This document shows, in pieces, positions 15,615-27,114 of a stretch of DNA of 38,943 bases. Position numbers and translations under genes: made by a program. Under the pieces are notes generated by a model. The model was not told the DNA's origin. It ran no database searches and saw only the letters and a program-made list of their open reading frames with translations. The first letter of the stretch is position 1. Each line of letters begins with the position of its first letter. The stretch is from Phycisphaerales bacterium (GTDB lineage Bacteria; Planctomycetota; Phycisphaerae; UBA1845): NCBI GenBank assembly GCA_003597935.1, contig QZJT01000134.1:1-38943 (forward strand), given 5' to 3'.

Positions 15615-16933
15615 TCACCCACCACCGTGTAGGACGCGTTCTGAACCGGCTCGAGCCGCCAGCCATTGTTGAGCATCAACTCCCAGCCGTCGCCGTGCAT
15701 CGGGGCGCCGGTTACGTTTGCCGTCACCGGGACGCGCCAGCTCAACATCTTGCCATCGGCATCCCTCATCAGCAGCGCGCCGCCGGACTGAACCTCCAGG
15801 CGACCCCAGGTGTCGCGGACGGTCACACGCTGATGGACCTGGCCATGACCCTCCAGCGCCATCACCCCCCTCGGGTCAAACGTGTAGCGCATGTCGCCGA
15901 CGATCGGCAGGACCAGGACGGGTCCGTCGACGAACCGCGCCGTGGCCTCGGCGATCTGGCGCCGGTGCCGTTGCCAGCGTTCGTCCTCCGCGATGGTAAT
16001 CTCATCCGCACCATAGCGCGAAGCTGCCTCCGCTACGGACTTGTCCGGATCCGTCGGCGGGGCGTGCCCGATTGCGGAACCCAACAGCCCGCCCAGGTCC
16101 GGCCGGCGAGCCACCTCCGCCCGCCAGTCGGGACGGGCATCATCGAGGAGCAGCCCGTAAGCCGGGCCGCTGGCGTAGGCGAAGGCGCGAGTAAACGTCT
16201 GATTCTTCTCTGCATCGCCCAGTGCCACGGCCGCCCGCCGCATCGCCTCGGAAGGGTTGCTGGCGGCGATGCGCAGACCGGTGTATTCGGCCAGCCCCTC
16301 GTTCAATTCAAGTTGCCGTTCTTGCTCGGCGGCGTTGTCGAAGAGACTTCGCCGTTGGGCACGAAAACTGAGGGCATCAGCGATGGCTTGCTTTCGAGTT
16401 GCACCTTCGCTGCCCAAGGCACGAGCCAGGGCGCGCCATTCCAGCCGCATCCACACGCGTCCGTCCCGCTTGTCCAGATGACCATTGGGAGGGTTGGACA
16501 GCTCCAGCCCCAGTTCCGGCTGGATGCGATGGAACAGCTCGTGCACCAACAGCCGGCTTCGGTCCGCCGCATCGGACGGCAACGGCCAGATCACCGAGGT
16601 CCACCGCTTCCCGGACCATTCCTGGGCCGTGTTGGCGATTCCGACGTTCTCCGGCAGTGCCGATTGGTAGACCCCCTCGGTGACCTGTTCAAGCCGCCCC
16701 CCTTCGTCGGGTTCGTTTGTCACAATCGTCCGCGACCCGGGCTCGATGAACATCATGGGTCCGTAGAGCGTGCGTCCCCACAACTCGCCCCCGTCCCGCT
16801 CGCTCAGTTGGCGAGCCTCCGCGAAGGCGCGGGCCGCCTCCTGGGTCGCAATCTGTCCCCGTACCCCCGCAGCGTACAACAGCAGGCAAACGCATGGCGC
16901 GCGCTTCATGTATCGCGGTAGACATGGATGCAC
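15611..16933 (-). CDS. Secreted HExxH metallopeptidase-like protein
   Basis: 440-residue predicted exported zincin-like protein. GTG 16933 is chosen because a perfect AGGAGG lies seven bases upstream. It gives a signal sequence with a basic start and the core CVCLLLYAAGVRG, cut near residue 26. LLVHELFHRIQPELGL places a zinc-binding HExxH at residues 131-135. ELNEGLAEYTGLRIA at about 209-223 supplies a plausible third ligand, as in gluzincins. The rest has no recognised domain; the last 100 residues are strand-rich (VTVRDTWGRLEVQSGGALL). I do not recognise a named family. Peptidase activity is inferred from the motif pair alone. It lies downstream of uvrA with a 374-bp gap. Confidence 0.68.
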   Translation of the reverse strand: MHPCLPRYMKRAPCVCLLLYAAGVRGQIATQEAARAFAEARQLSERDGGELWGRTLYGPMMFIEPGSRTIVTNEPDEGGRLEQVTEGVYQSALPENVGIANTAQEWSGKRWTSVIWPLPSDAADRSRLLVHELFHRIQPELGLELSNPPNGHLDKRDGRVWMRLEWRALARALGSEGATRKQAIADALSFRAQRRSLFDNAAEQERQLELNEGLAEYTGLRIAASNPSEAMRRAAVALGDAEKNQTFTRAFAYASGPAYGLLLDDARPDWRAEVARRPDLGGLLGSAIGHAPPTDPDKSVAEAASRYGADEITIAEDERWQRHRRQIAEATARFVDGPVLVLPIVGDMRYTFDPRGVMALEGHGQVHQRVTVRDTWGRLEVQSGGALLMRDADGKMLSWRVPVTANVTGAPMHGDGWELMLNNGWRLEPVQNASYTVVGE

Positions 16934-17307
16934 GTCGAAACCTCCTGGCAAAACAACGGCCTTTCGCCGCTTGGACGACGGGAATGACACTCAGCGACGC
17001 GGGCTCCGGTCGTTTTCGCACATGCCGGTCGCCGGGACGGGGAGCACCTGCAGCGCAACGGCATCCTGCCGCCATTCGCGGCGCAAGCTGCAACCCGCCG
17101 GGCTTGGCACGCCGTAGTCGCCACTGCGAGGCTCCCGTGGATTTGCTCCAGACGCACTTTACCGACTCGCCAACACCGGTTCAATCGAATGGGGCATCCG
17201 AAGTGCCCGCAAGCCCGTGGCGCGTATCTGATGGGGTCGGCACACTTCCCAGGGGCGCCAGCCATCCCCTTGACGTCGGGGCGTCGTCGTTGGAGTGGTC
17301 GAATCGG
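16934..17307. other. 374-bp gap between uvrA and the peptidase gene
   Basis: No gene is supported on either strand. The gap ends with the AGGAGG ribosome site of the peptidase gene (16941-16946 on the minus strand). GC hairpins are possible but none has a T-tract. The peptidase promoter probably lies here, but I see no convincing -35/-10 pair. Confidence 0.4.
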
Positions 17308-20159
<2,852 letters not shown>

Positions 20160-20163
<4 letters not shown>

Positions 20164-21206
20164 GGCCGCCGGTCATGGTACACGAACGCCCCGGCGCCGA
20201 AAAACGATTCGCCGGGGATGAACATGACGACGAATTCCGGGGCCTTGGTGAACTGGGTCCAGTATGGCTTGTCGGCAAGGGCGTTCATGTGCGTGCGGAC
20301 CTGCGTCGCGTGCCGCGTCATGGCCTCCTTGCGCGTCTCCTCCGAGTCCGCACCGGTTGCATCGAGATAGGCCTCCAGGGAGACCTTCGCGTCCACGACG
20401 ATCTCACGCTCGGCGGGGAGCCGCACGATCAGGTCGGGGCGCAGCCTCGCTTCCTCAGCGCTTGAGGTGACCTGCTCGGCGAAGTCACAATGGTCGGACA
20501 TCCCGGCCAGTTCCGCGACGCGGCGCAACGTCATCTCTCCCCACCGGCCCCGAACCTGCGGCTTTCGCAAGGCCGTCACCAGATTCGCGGTCTCCTTCTG
20601 CAACTGCTGCTGGCCCGTAGATAGGAGCTTCAAATGCTCGGTGAGTCCCGAATACGCTTCCTGCCTGTTCTTCTCAATCGTGCGGACGTGCTCTTCGAAG
20701 TTGGTGATGGACTCCGACAGGGGCTTGACCATCCCCTGGATGGCTTCCTGGCGCTTGCCGACGTCCCCCCGAGCGTCTGCGAGAACCTTGTCGAGCGTTT
20801 CCTTGGCCAGTTTCAGGAACGCCTCCGTGCCGTTGTTGAGGGTGTCACCGGCAAGAGCCTTGAAGGTGTCCGTGAGCTTGGCCTTCGCTTCATCGAGGAG
20901 ATTCTTCTCTTCCTCAAGCCGTTGGACGGTCTCCGCCAGTCGGGTTTCGGCCTTCACCCTTGCGCTGCTCTCACTGGCAAGCTGATCTCGGAGCTTCGCA
21001 GAATCTTCGGATGCCTTCTGGCCTTGCGCGCGCAGCTCGGTGACGGTCGCTTCCATCCCGGAGGCCCGACCCTCGGCTCTGTTGGCCTGCCGTCCGAGGC
21101 CCTCGATTTTTGCAGACAGTGATCTTGCAACGCGGGCGGACGCAAGTAGCCAAGCCACGAGGCCGCCGACTACCAGACCGCCCAATGTACAGAGGATGTA
21201 GGTCAT
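20160..21206 (-). CDS. rmuC: RmuC-like protein, C-terminally truncated
   Basis: RmuC-family protein, 348 residues against about 400-500 for relatives; RmuC limits recombination at inverted repeats and has a nuclease-like core. ATG 21206 has GGGGAG eight bases upstream. Residues 3-24 form a membrane anchor (LGGLVVGGLVAWLLASA). Residues 30-115 are a heptad-rich coiled coil. The RmuC core follows with GRWGEMTLRRVAELAGM, RLRPDLIVRLPAEREIVVDAKVSLEAYLDA in pieces, and PEFVVMFIPGESFF. At that point relatives continue for roughly 100-150 residues. Here a dozen unrelated residues lead to a stop overlapping the uvrA ATG. The deletion seems to have joined rmuC to uvrA. Activity is doubtful. The start overlaps the stop of the broken gene upstream (ATGA). 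Confidence 0.85.
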
Positions 21207-22738
21207 TGCACGTTCTCCCCACCGTGCTTTGCCAGCGCCTTCTCCCCGGCCGGGGTCAGGCGGTACTTCTGCAAGCGGCTTCGGGGCTTGTCGGGAATGG
21301 TCAGTACCAGCAACCCCGCTTTGATCAGCGGCTTGACGAGGCCGTCGCGGAACTTGGTGCGGTCGGATCGGGCGACGAGATTCATCATCGCGAGCAAGGT
21401 CCGTTCTTCCCGACAAAACCGCAGGATCTCCACTTGGTCCCGACTTAGTCCCGACTTAGTCCCGACTTGGTGCCGACTTGGTGCCTCCTTGGTGCCTCCT
21501 TGGCACCAAGTTGACCCCGGGACTCTGCCTCCTTGACCTCGGCGACCATCTCCGCCTTGAACGTCACGACCAGAAAGCCCTGCTGTTCCTTGAAGATCGG
21601 CGGGGCTGCTCCGTGCTGCTTGCACACGTCAATGACGCGGTTGGTGCCGCGGCCCCAGACTTCCACCGCGCCGGTACGGTGAAAGGCGCCGGCGATCAGA
21701 GGATTGACCGGATACGAGCGATGCTCGCCGGAGAGCTTTTTCACCGTGATGCCGGTGGGCAGACGCCCGTAACTGCTGACCTCGATCCGGTCGTCGAAGA
21801 CGGCAATGGCGACGTAGCCGGAGGGGTGGGAGTAGTCGCGGTGCATGACGGCGTTGAGAAGGATTTCCCGCAAGGCCTCCAGGGGCACGGGAAAGCGGTC
21901 TTCCCGGAAAATCTCTCCCTTTGGAAATCGGGCTCCCAAGGGCATGGTTTTTCGGAGAAACGCCATCCCCTGCCGAACCATCGCAAAGGCATTCACGTGT
22001 TCCTGCCGGTTGTCCACGATCTCGCCGGTGACCTCGGTGCCCCGGAAACGTCCCATCTTGAGAAGGCACTGAGGATAGTCGGCCAGGAACTTCTTTCCGT
22101 ACAGCACCGGCGCCGCCTGAGTCAGAACGCCGTCCACGCGCAGGCCGAGCCGATCGAGGATGTCGCCGATGTCGCGTCCGGTATCCGGCGAAATCCGGTT
22201 CTGCTGGATGGCCAGTTCGCGCGTGCGGAGGACCTCGTTGCGGTCGAGGTCCTTCAGCGTCAGTCCCTCGGCGGGGAGGTTTTCCCAACGGCGTTAGGCG
22301 TGGCCGCGCTCGATCAGCAATCGCTCGTACTTGGCCTGCGGCATCCTGCGCGTCGTGCTGCCCACGCGCTCGTAAGGATGAACTTCGTAGGTGACGGGTC
22401 TGACATCCTGACCGCTCTCGACCGCGACAGCCACCGCCTCACGGCCCCCTTGAAGCCTGATACGCCCGGTGGAAACGTAGGCGGGCGGTTCGAAGCGCTC
22501 GACGGCCTGCGCGATCTCGCGGATCGTCTTGTCGGAAACCGCCTGCCCCTCGACAGCCCCATCGGGCCGAATCCCGAAGAGCACCGTGCCGCCGGAACCG
22601 TTCAGGAATGCACAGAGCGTCTGCATGCCCTCCTTGAGTTCGCCCGTCGAGCGCTTGAACTCCAGCGCTGAGCCTTCGGCCTCTGTTCAGGAGAGCGGCA
22701 AGCTGTTTCGCGCTGGAAGGAATCCCGGTGCCAGTCAT
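21203..22738 (-). pseudogene. Broken AlbA_2 / HATPase_c_4 regulator (COG2865-like)
   Basis: The three reading-frame pieces add up to one protein of a family with an N-terminal AlbA_2 DNA-binding domain, a GHKL-type ATPase domain and a C-terminal winged helix. The start (MTGTGIPSSAKQLAALLN, ATG 22738) is in one frame. ALEFKRSTGELKEGMQTLCAFLNG and GGTVLFGI continue in another, so a frameshift lies near 22680. An in-frame TAA at 22294-22296 interrupts RLLIERGHA / RRWENLPAEG. The ATPase part has REILLNAVMHRDYSHPSG and GAVEVWGRGTNRVIDVC. It runs into a stop within an 11-bp repeat. The winged-helix end (DQVEILRFCREERTLL, RSRLQKYRLTPAGEKAL) is readable only in the third piece, whose stop overlaps the rmuC ATG. 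Confidence 0.85.
21437..21502. repeat. Six-unit 11-bp tandem repeat in the linker of the broken ATPase gene
   Basis: Plus-strand units are gtcccgactta twice, gtcccgacttg, gtgccgacttg and gtgcctccttg twice, without gaps. Eleven is not a multiple of three, so each copy change shifts frame. With one unit fewer (or two more) the ATPase frame reads straight into DQVEILRF of the winged helix. With six it meets TAA inside a unit. The repeat encodes the GTKSGLSRD-type linker. Confidence 0.9.
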
Positions 22739-22943
22739 GGGCGGTTTCCTGCATTCGCCGAGTCCTTACAGACCATCATCGGCCGGGTCATTGCGCGTAC
22801 TTCCCGCCGGTCGCGTGCGACCTTGGTGACCGCGTGCCAGGGAAAGCCTGCCAGGACTTCGACAGGCCGCTGGAGCCCTATTCCTGCAGCGGTTTGCTCC
22901 CCTTCCCTCGCTTCCGGACTCGCTTACTCCCTCACCCCCTGAT
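22739..22943. other. 205-bp gap between the aldolase and the broken regulator
   Basis: Nothing coding is supported. The lsrF-proximal end has a pyrimidine-rich string of short similar words (cttccggactcgcttactccctcac), probably low-complexity spacer. No hairpin with a T-run is seen. Confidence 0.3.
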
Positions 22944-23738
22944 TCACTTATTCCCTTTGTCCTTCTCCGACTGAAACCGATCCCACGCCTGGACATCCGT
23001 CGTGCCGTCCTGCACGATGCTGCGCACCGCGCGGATCATCTGCACCGGCCATTGCGACTGAAAGATGTTGCGGCCCATGTCCACGCCGACCGCGCCGTCG
23101 CGCACCGCGTTGTACGCCAGCGTGAGCGCCTCGCGCTCGTCGATCTTCTTGCCGCCCGCGATCACCACCGGCGCCGGGCAGCCCTCGACGACCTTCGCGA
23201 AGCCCTCGCAGTAATACGTCTTGACGATCTGCGCTCCCAGCTCGGCCGCGATCCGGCAGGCCAGGCCCAGGTAGCGGGCGTCGCGAGACATCTGCTTGCC
23301 CACGGCCGTGACCGCCAGCACCGGAATGCCGTACTTCTGTCCCTCGTCGCACAGCTTCGCCAGGTTCGTCAGCGTTCGCCGTTCATGGTCGGAGCCGACG
23401 AAGATCGAGATAGCCAGGCACGAGGCGTTCAGCCGGATGGCGTCTTCGATCGAAACCGTCAGGGCCTCGTCCGACAGGTCTTCCTTGAGGATGCTTGTGC
23501 CGCCGGAGACGCGCAGCACGATCGGAACCCGCACGTTTGCGTCCACCACGCTGCGCAGCACGCCGCGGGTGAGCATCAGCGAATCTGCGTGCGGCAGCAG
23601 CGGGGCGATCGTCTCGCCCGGCCGCTCCAGCCCGGTGGTCGGACCCTGAAAGTAGCCGTGATCGATCGCCAGCATCACGCACCGCCCGGTCACGGGCGAG
23701 ATGATGCCGGCCAGCCGGTTTCTCATTCCCCAGTCCAT
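22944..23738 (-). CDS. lsrF: LsrF-type class I aldolase/thiolase (DeoC/FbaB fold)
   Basis: 264-residue TIM-barrel enzyme closely resembling LsrF, the 3-hydroxy-5-phosphonooxypentane-2,4-dione thiolase that ends phospho-AI-2 breakdown in enterics. Shared blocks are LDWGM-like start (MDWGMRNRL), VMLAIDHGYFQGPTTGLER, ADSLMLTRGVLRSVV, GAQIVKTYYCEGF, PVVIAGGKKIDEREAL and GAVGVDMGRNIFQS. Lys173 in IVKTYY aligns with the Schiff-base lysine. ATG 23738 has GGAGG five bases upstream; the enteric N-terminal extension is absent. No lsrK, lsrR or transporter genes are nearby, so the physiological substrate may differ; a DhnA-type fructose-bisphosphate aldolase role is the main alternative. Confidence 0.85.
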   Translation of the reverse strand: MDWGMRNRLAGIISPVTGRCVMLAIDHGYFQGPTTGLERPGETIAPLLPHADSLMLTRGVLRSVVDANVRVPIVLRVSGGTSILKEDLSDEALTVSIEDAIRLNASCLAISIFVGSDHERRTLTNLAKLCDEGQKYGIPVLAVTAVGKQMSRDARYLGLACRIAAELGAQIVKTYYCEGFAKVVEGCPAPVVIAGGKKIDEREALTLAYNAVRDGAVGVDMGRNIFQSQWPVQMIRAVRSIVQDGTTDVQAWDRFQSEKDKGNK

Positions 23739-23819
23739 GAACACCTCCACTGCACGCCGTCGCGAAGCAGAATAGCAGCGCAGGCGCGCCGCGCGTAGGG
23801 ATGCGCCGGAGGGCACGGA

Positions 23820-25943
23820 CTACTCACCCTCGCGCAGCGGCTCCTTGCGCAGGAATCGGACCACGTGGTCCTCGAACTGTGCGGCCAGGCCCGGATCCTC
23901 ACCAGCAAGGCGTTCGATGGCCCGTCGGGTGAGGCGCACGGCCTCTTCGAAATCACCCGTCTCCGCCAGCGCCGCGCCCAGCACGCCCAGGCTGCGCGCG
24001 GACCGGGAGGCGTCCAGCTCCACCGCGCGGCGTGCCAACCGCACGGCCTCGGCCCCATCTCGCAGGGCGTCGTCCGACGTGGTGGCCAGCGTCCACGCGA
24101 GGTTGCTGAGCAAAGCGACGTCGTCCGGCGCGTGACGAAGGCCGCTCCGCATCGCCGCGACCGCGTCCGCCTCTCTGCCAAGGGCAAGCCATGCGACGCT
24201 GAGCGGTTGGTACGCGCCGACCAGCGTCGGATTGATCGCCAGCGCCCGCTGGTAGTGCCACGCCGCCCCGGCGGGATCGTCCGCCGCAATCGCGTGCGCC
24301 AGGAGCTGGTGCGCCATGGCGTGGGTCGGATCGACGCGGACAGCCTCGCTGAGATAGTACACCGCGGCATCGAGATCGCCGTCCCCCGAGCGCCGATCCA
24401 GCAGATGGTACTGGCCAAGAACGCGATATCCTTCCGCCCGTTCGTACGCTTCCGGCAATCCCTGCACCGGCATGACCTGCATGACCAGCGCCACGGCCGC
24501 CGCCAGCAGAATGGCCAATGCCACGCGCCCGTGCCGTTGCGCGCGCCAGCACCGCACACCCCACGACACTCCGGCGGCGCCGAGCACCATGAGGACCGGC
24601 ACGACGGGCAGGCGGTACCGTGCGGTGCAGAAGAACAGGACGACGCTGACCACGTAGGCGCCGCCGAAGCCCATCAGCAGCCATCCCGCCGCGCGCCGCT
24701 CGCGCGGGACCAGGACGGTGGCCCCCAGCCCCAGCGGGGCGACTACGGAGAACCCGATCGGCAGGAACGCGTAGATCGGCGAAAAGGCAGCGAAGAATGC
24801 GATCGGCTTGTTGTTCGACAGTTCCCGTGGCGTCCAGAACAGCAGGAGCTTGCGTCCCATCAACTGCAGCCAAGCCCCCGGGGCCGATCGAATCCAGCCG
24901 ATGCTCTGTTTGAACCAGTACGACGAGACCTCGCCTTCCGTCAGGGCGCGGCCCTCGGCGCCCTCGGCGATCCGGTGCGTGTCCTCATATCCACCCACCC
25001 AGTCGCCGCGCGTTCCGGGCGCCACCGCGCGGGCGCCATCCGATGTCGGATTGTTGCCGATGTAGAAATTGACGCCGCCCTGCGACGCGATCAGCACCCA
25101 CTCGCCGCCGACGACCGCGTTGCGCACCGCGACGACACCGATGGGAATCGCTGCGGCCGCCGCAAAGACGCCGAGCACCGAGACCGTTCGCACGAAGGCC
25201 GCGCGGGGTGCGGACACAGCACGCCGTTCGGAACAGGGCCGCGAGGCGCCCGCGCCGGCGCCCCCGCCGGCGCAAACCGCAGCGACGCCGTCCTCCGGCG
25301 GAGCAGTCGTCCGCCGACAGGACGTCACGATCCACGCGACGATGACCGGGATCGTGATGAGCACGTTCGGCCGCGTGACGGCAGACAGCCCGAGGACGGC
25401 CCCGGCGACGGCCCACAGCCACCGGCCGTCGCGTATCGCCGCTTTCAGGAGCAGCCAGAGCAACAGGATGTCGAGAAAGACCTCGAGATTGACGCTCAAC
25501 AGTTCCGCATCGAAGACCACGAACGGCGCGTAGACGGCCGCCAGCCCTCCGGCGAGGACGCCCGCGCGCCGCCCGGCCAGGTGGGCAGCCATGACCGCGA
25601 TCAGCCAGCAGGATCCCGCCCCGAGACAACACTGCAGAATCAGCGGCGCCGTCACTGAGGCCCCGAACACGAGATAGACGACGGCGAGCAGGTGATAGTA
25701 CAGCGGCGCCCGAAAATACGGGATCGCCGGCATGCCGTCTCCGAAGGCGATGCGTCGCGCCCAGGCGTCGTGCATCTGCGCGTCCATGATGGGCGCGTCG
25801 TGCATCGGGTTGTACAGGCACTGGCCGGCCAGGTACGCAAGCCGGATACCCAGGGCCGCCAGGGCGACCAGCAGCCAGAGCCGGTGGTCCGGCCGCTTCG
25901 AGCCGGCCGGGCGGGACGGCGACCCATTGGAACGCGGGTTCAC
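23820..25943 (-). CDS. GT-C (PMT/ArnT-like) membrane protein fused to TPR repeats
   Basis: 707-residue protein in two parts. Residues 20-500 have about 11 hydrophobic segments with a first loop reading HDAPIMDAQMHDAWARRIAFGDG and PYFRAPLYYHLLAVVY. That is the Asp- and Pro/Tyr-containing loop of GT39/PMT-type glycosyltransferases. A Gly/Ala-rich low-complexity insert (CAGGGAGAGAS) falls near residue 225, and FYIGNN near 300 recalls PMT-like relatives. Residues 510-690 hold about four TPR units, for example AVYYLSEAVRVDPTHAMAHQLL and WHYQRALAINPTLVGAYQPL. The topology suggests a lipid-linked sugar transferase with a protein-binding tail; target unknown. It ends 81 bp before the LsrF-type gene. 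ATG 25943 precedes a short polar start and the first membrane helix at about 22. Confidence 0.75.
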   Translation of the reverse strand: MNPRSNGSPSRPAGSKRPDHRLWLLVALAALGIRLAYLAGQCLYNPMHDAPIMDAQMHDAWARRIAFGDGMPAIPYFRAPLYYHLLAVVYLVFGASVTAPLILQCCLGAGSCWLIAVMAAHLAGRRAGVLAGGLAAVYAPFVVFDAELLSVNLEVFLDILLLWLLLKAAIRDGRWLWAVAGAVLGLSAVTRPNVLITIPVIVAWIVTSCRRTTAPPEDGVAAVCAGGGAGAGASRPCSERRAVSAPRAAFVRTVSVLGVFAAAAAIPIGVVAVRNAVVGGEWVLIASQGGVNFYIGNNPTSDGARAVAPGTRGDWVGGYEDTHRIAEGAEGRALTEGEVSSYWFKQSIGWIRSAPGAWLQLMGRKLLLFWTPRELSNNKPIAFFAAFSPIYAFLPIGFSVVAPLGLGATVLVPRERRAAGWLLMGFGGAYVVSVVLFFCTARYRLPVVPVLMVLGAAGVSWGVRCWRAQRHGRVALAILLAAAVALVMQVMPVQGLPEAYERAEGYRVLGQYHLLDRRSGDGDLDAAVYYLSEAVRVDPTHAMAHQLLAHAIAADDPAGAAWHYQRALAINPTLVGAYQPLSVAWLALGREADAVAAMRSGLRHAPDDVALLSNLAWTLATTSDDALRDGAEAVRLARRAVELDASRSARSLGVLGAALAETGDFEEAVRLTRRAIERLAGEDPGLAAQFEDHVVRFLRKEPLREGE

Positions 25944-26034
25944 ACCTCGCCCCCCCCCAGCACGACCTGGGAAGCCCGGCCGCGCCCAGGCGAGGCCATC
26001 GGCCGCGCGACCCTCGGCCGGATACGAACGTCAT

Positions 26035-26835
26035 TCACACATGGACCTCGCCCTCGAGGCGCGGGGCCGAACGTCCGGCGGCGATTCCGTCGAACTCGTC
26101 CCCCCGAAAGGTGTTGCCCAGATACGTGTCGCGCACGCGGGCGTCGCGGATGATGTCGCGCGGGGTCCCCTCCGCCAGGAGCTGGCCGTCGTTGATGATG
26201 TAGCTGCGGTCCGTGACGCGCAGCGTCTCGCGCACGTTGTGGTCGGTCAGCAGGATGGCGATCCCCTCCTGCTTCAGATTGAGGATCTCGCGCTGCAGGT
26301 CCTCGACCGCCTTGGGGTCGACGCCGCTGAACGGCTCGTCGAGGAGGATCAGCTTCGGTTCGGTCACCAGCGCCCGCGCGATCTCGAGCTTCCTGCGTTC
26401 GCCGCCGGAGAGCAACTGGGCGTGCTGGTTGCGCTGGAGCGTCAGCCCGAACTGGTCCAGCAGGCGTTCGGCGTACTGCAAGCGCCGGCGGCGGTCGAGG
26501 TCCTTGCGGGTCTCGAGGATGGCCATCAGGTTCTCGGCGACCGTCAGCTTGCGGAAGACGCTCGGCTCCTGAGAGAGGTATCCCATGCCGCGCTGCGCCC
26601 GCCGGTACATCGGCCAGCGCGTGACGTCGACGCGGTCGAACTCGACCCGTCCGGCGTCGGGAACGATCATGCCGACCGTCATGCGGAAGCTGGTGGTCTT
26701 CCCCGCCCCGTTGCGGCCGAGCAAGCCGACGATCTCGCCCTCGCGCACGTCGAAGCCAAGTCGGTCGACGACGGTGCGGCCGCCGTACCGCTTGACCAGC
26801 CCCTCCGTTCTCAACAGGCGATTATCGGACATCAT
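26035..26835 (-). CDS. lptB: LPS-export ABC transporter ATPase LptB
   Basis: ATPase that powers lipopolysaccharide extraction from the inner membrane with LptF/LptG. 266 residues; LptB is usually about 240, the excess being a C-terminal tail. The P-loop GRNGAGKTT is at 40-48. The Q-loop is in MGYLSQEPSVFRKLTVAENLMAIL, the LptB-specific Q/F segment. The signature is LSGGERRKLEIARAL and Walker B is LILLDEPFSGVDPKAV; the switch His is in LLTDHNVRETL. Two ATGs stand in tandem (26835 and 26832). GGAGG abuts the first, so the second is perhaps the true start. lptA, lptC and rpoN are not adjacent. Its presence supports a Gram-negative-type outer membrane with LPS. Confidence 0.92.
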   Translation of the reverse strand: MMSDNRLLRTEGLVKRYGGRTVVDRLGFDVREGEIVGLLGRNGAGKTTSFRMTVGMIVPDAGRVEFDRVDVTRWPMYRRAQRGMGYLSQEPSVFRKLTVAENLMAILETRKDLDRRRRLQYAERLLDQFGLTLQRNQHAQLLSGGERRKLEIARALVTEPKLILLDEPFSGVDPKAVEDLQREILNLKQEGIAILLTDHNVRETLRVTDRSYIINDGQLLAEGTPRDIIRDARVRDTYLGNTFRGDEFDGIAAGRSAPRLEGEVHV

Positions 26836-26952
26836 CCTCCGTCGGCATCGAAACTAACGAATCCGCCCAGCCTGTTGACAAACCGGAACGGGCCAGACGT
26901 GCCGCCTCTAAGCCGGCCCTCGCGACAGTCGCCTCCGTGCATGCGAGACAGG

Positions 26953-26982
26953 ATCATACATCGGCGCAAATCCATGTAACAA
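26953..26982 (-). promoter_or_regulatory. Candidate promoter of lptB
   Basis: On the minus strand, -35 TTGTTA (26982-26977), an 18-base spacer and -10 TATGAT (26958-26953) fall in the one AT-rich patch of the 279-bp gap between lepB and lptB. Start of transcription is predicted about 110 bases before lptB, so lptB need not depend on lepB. Confidence 0.5.
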
Positions 26983-27114
26983 ATGATGTTAAAGCTGAAG
27001 AACTGCCGGTCCACCGCGACGCCCGCGGGCATCTGCCAAGACTCCGGGCGGGCGGCCGCCCCGGCCGCGACGTCGGTAGCCGACTGTTGGTCCATTGTGG
27101 ATAACCCCGGCGGC

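Noticed and set aside
26832-27095. An 87-codon minus-strand frame between lepB and lptB whose stop overlaps the lptB start
   Set aside because: No ribosome site and no family features, and the best lptB promoter lies inside it. The overlap is suggestive but not enough.
27096-27104. Replication origin at the DnaA box
   Set aside because: A single box, no AT-rich unwinding region, no dnaA, dnaN or gyr genes nearby.
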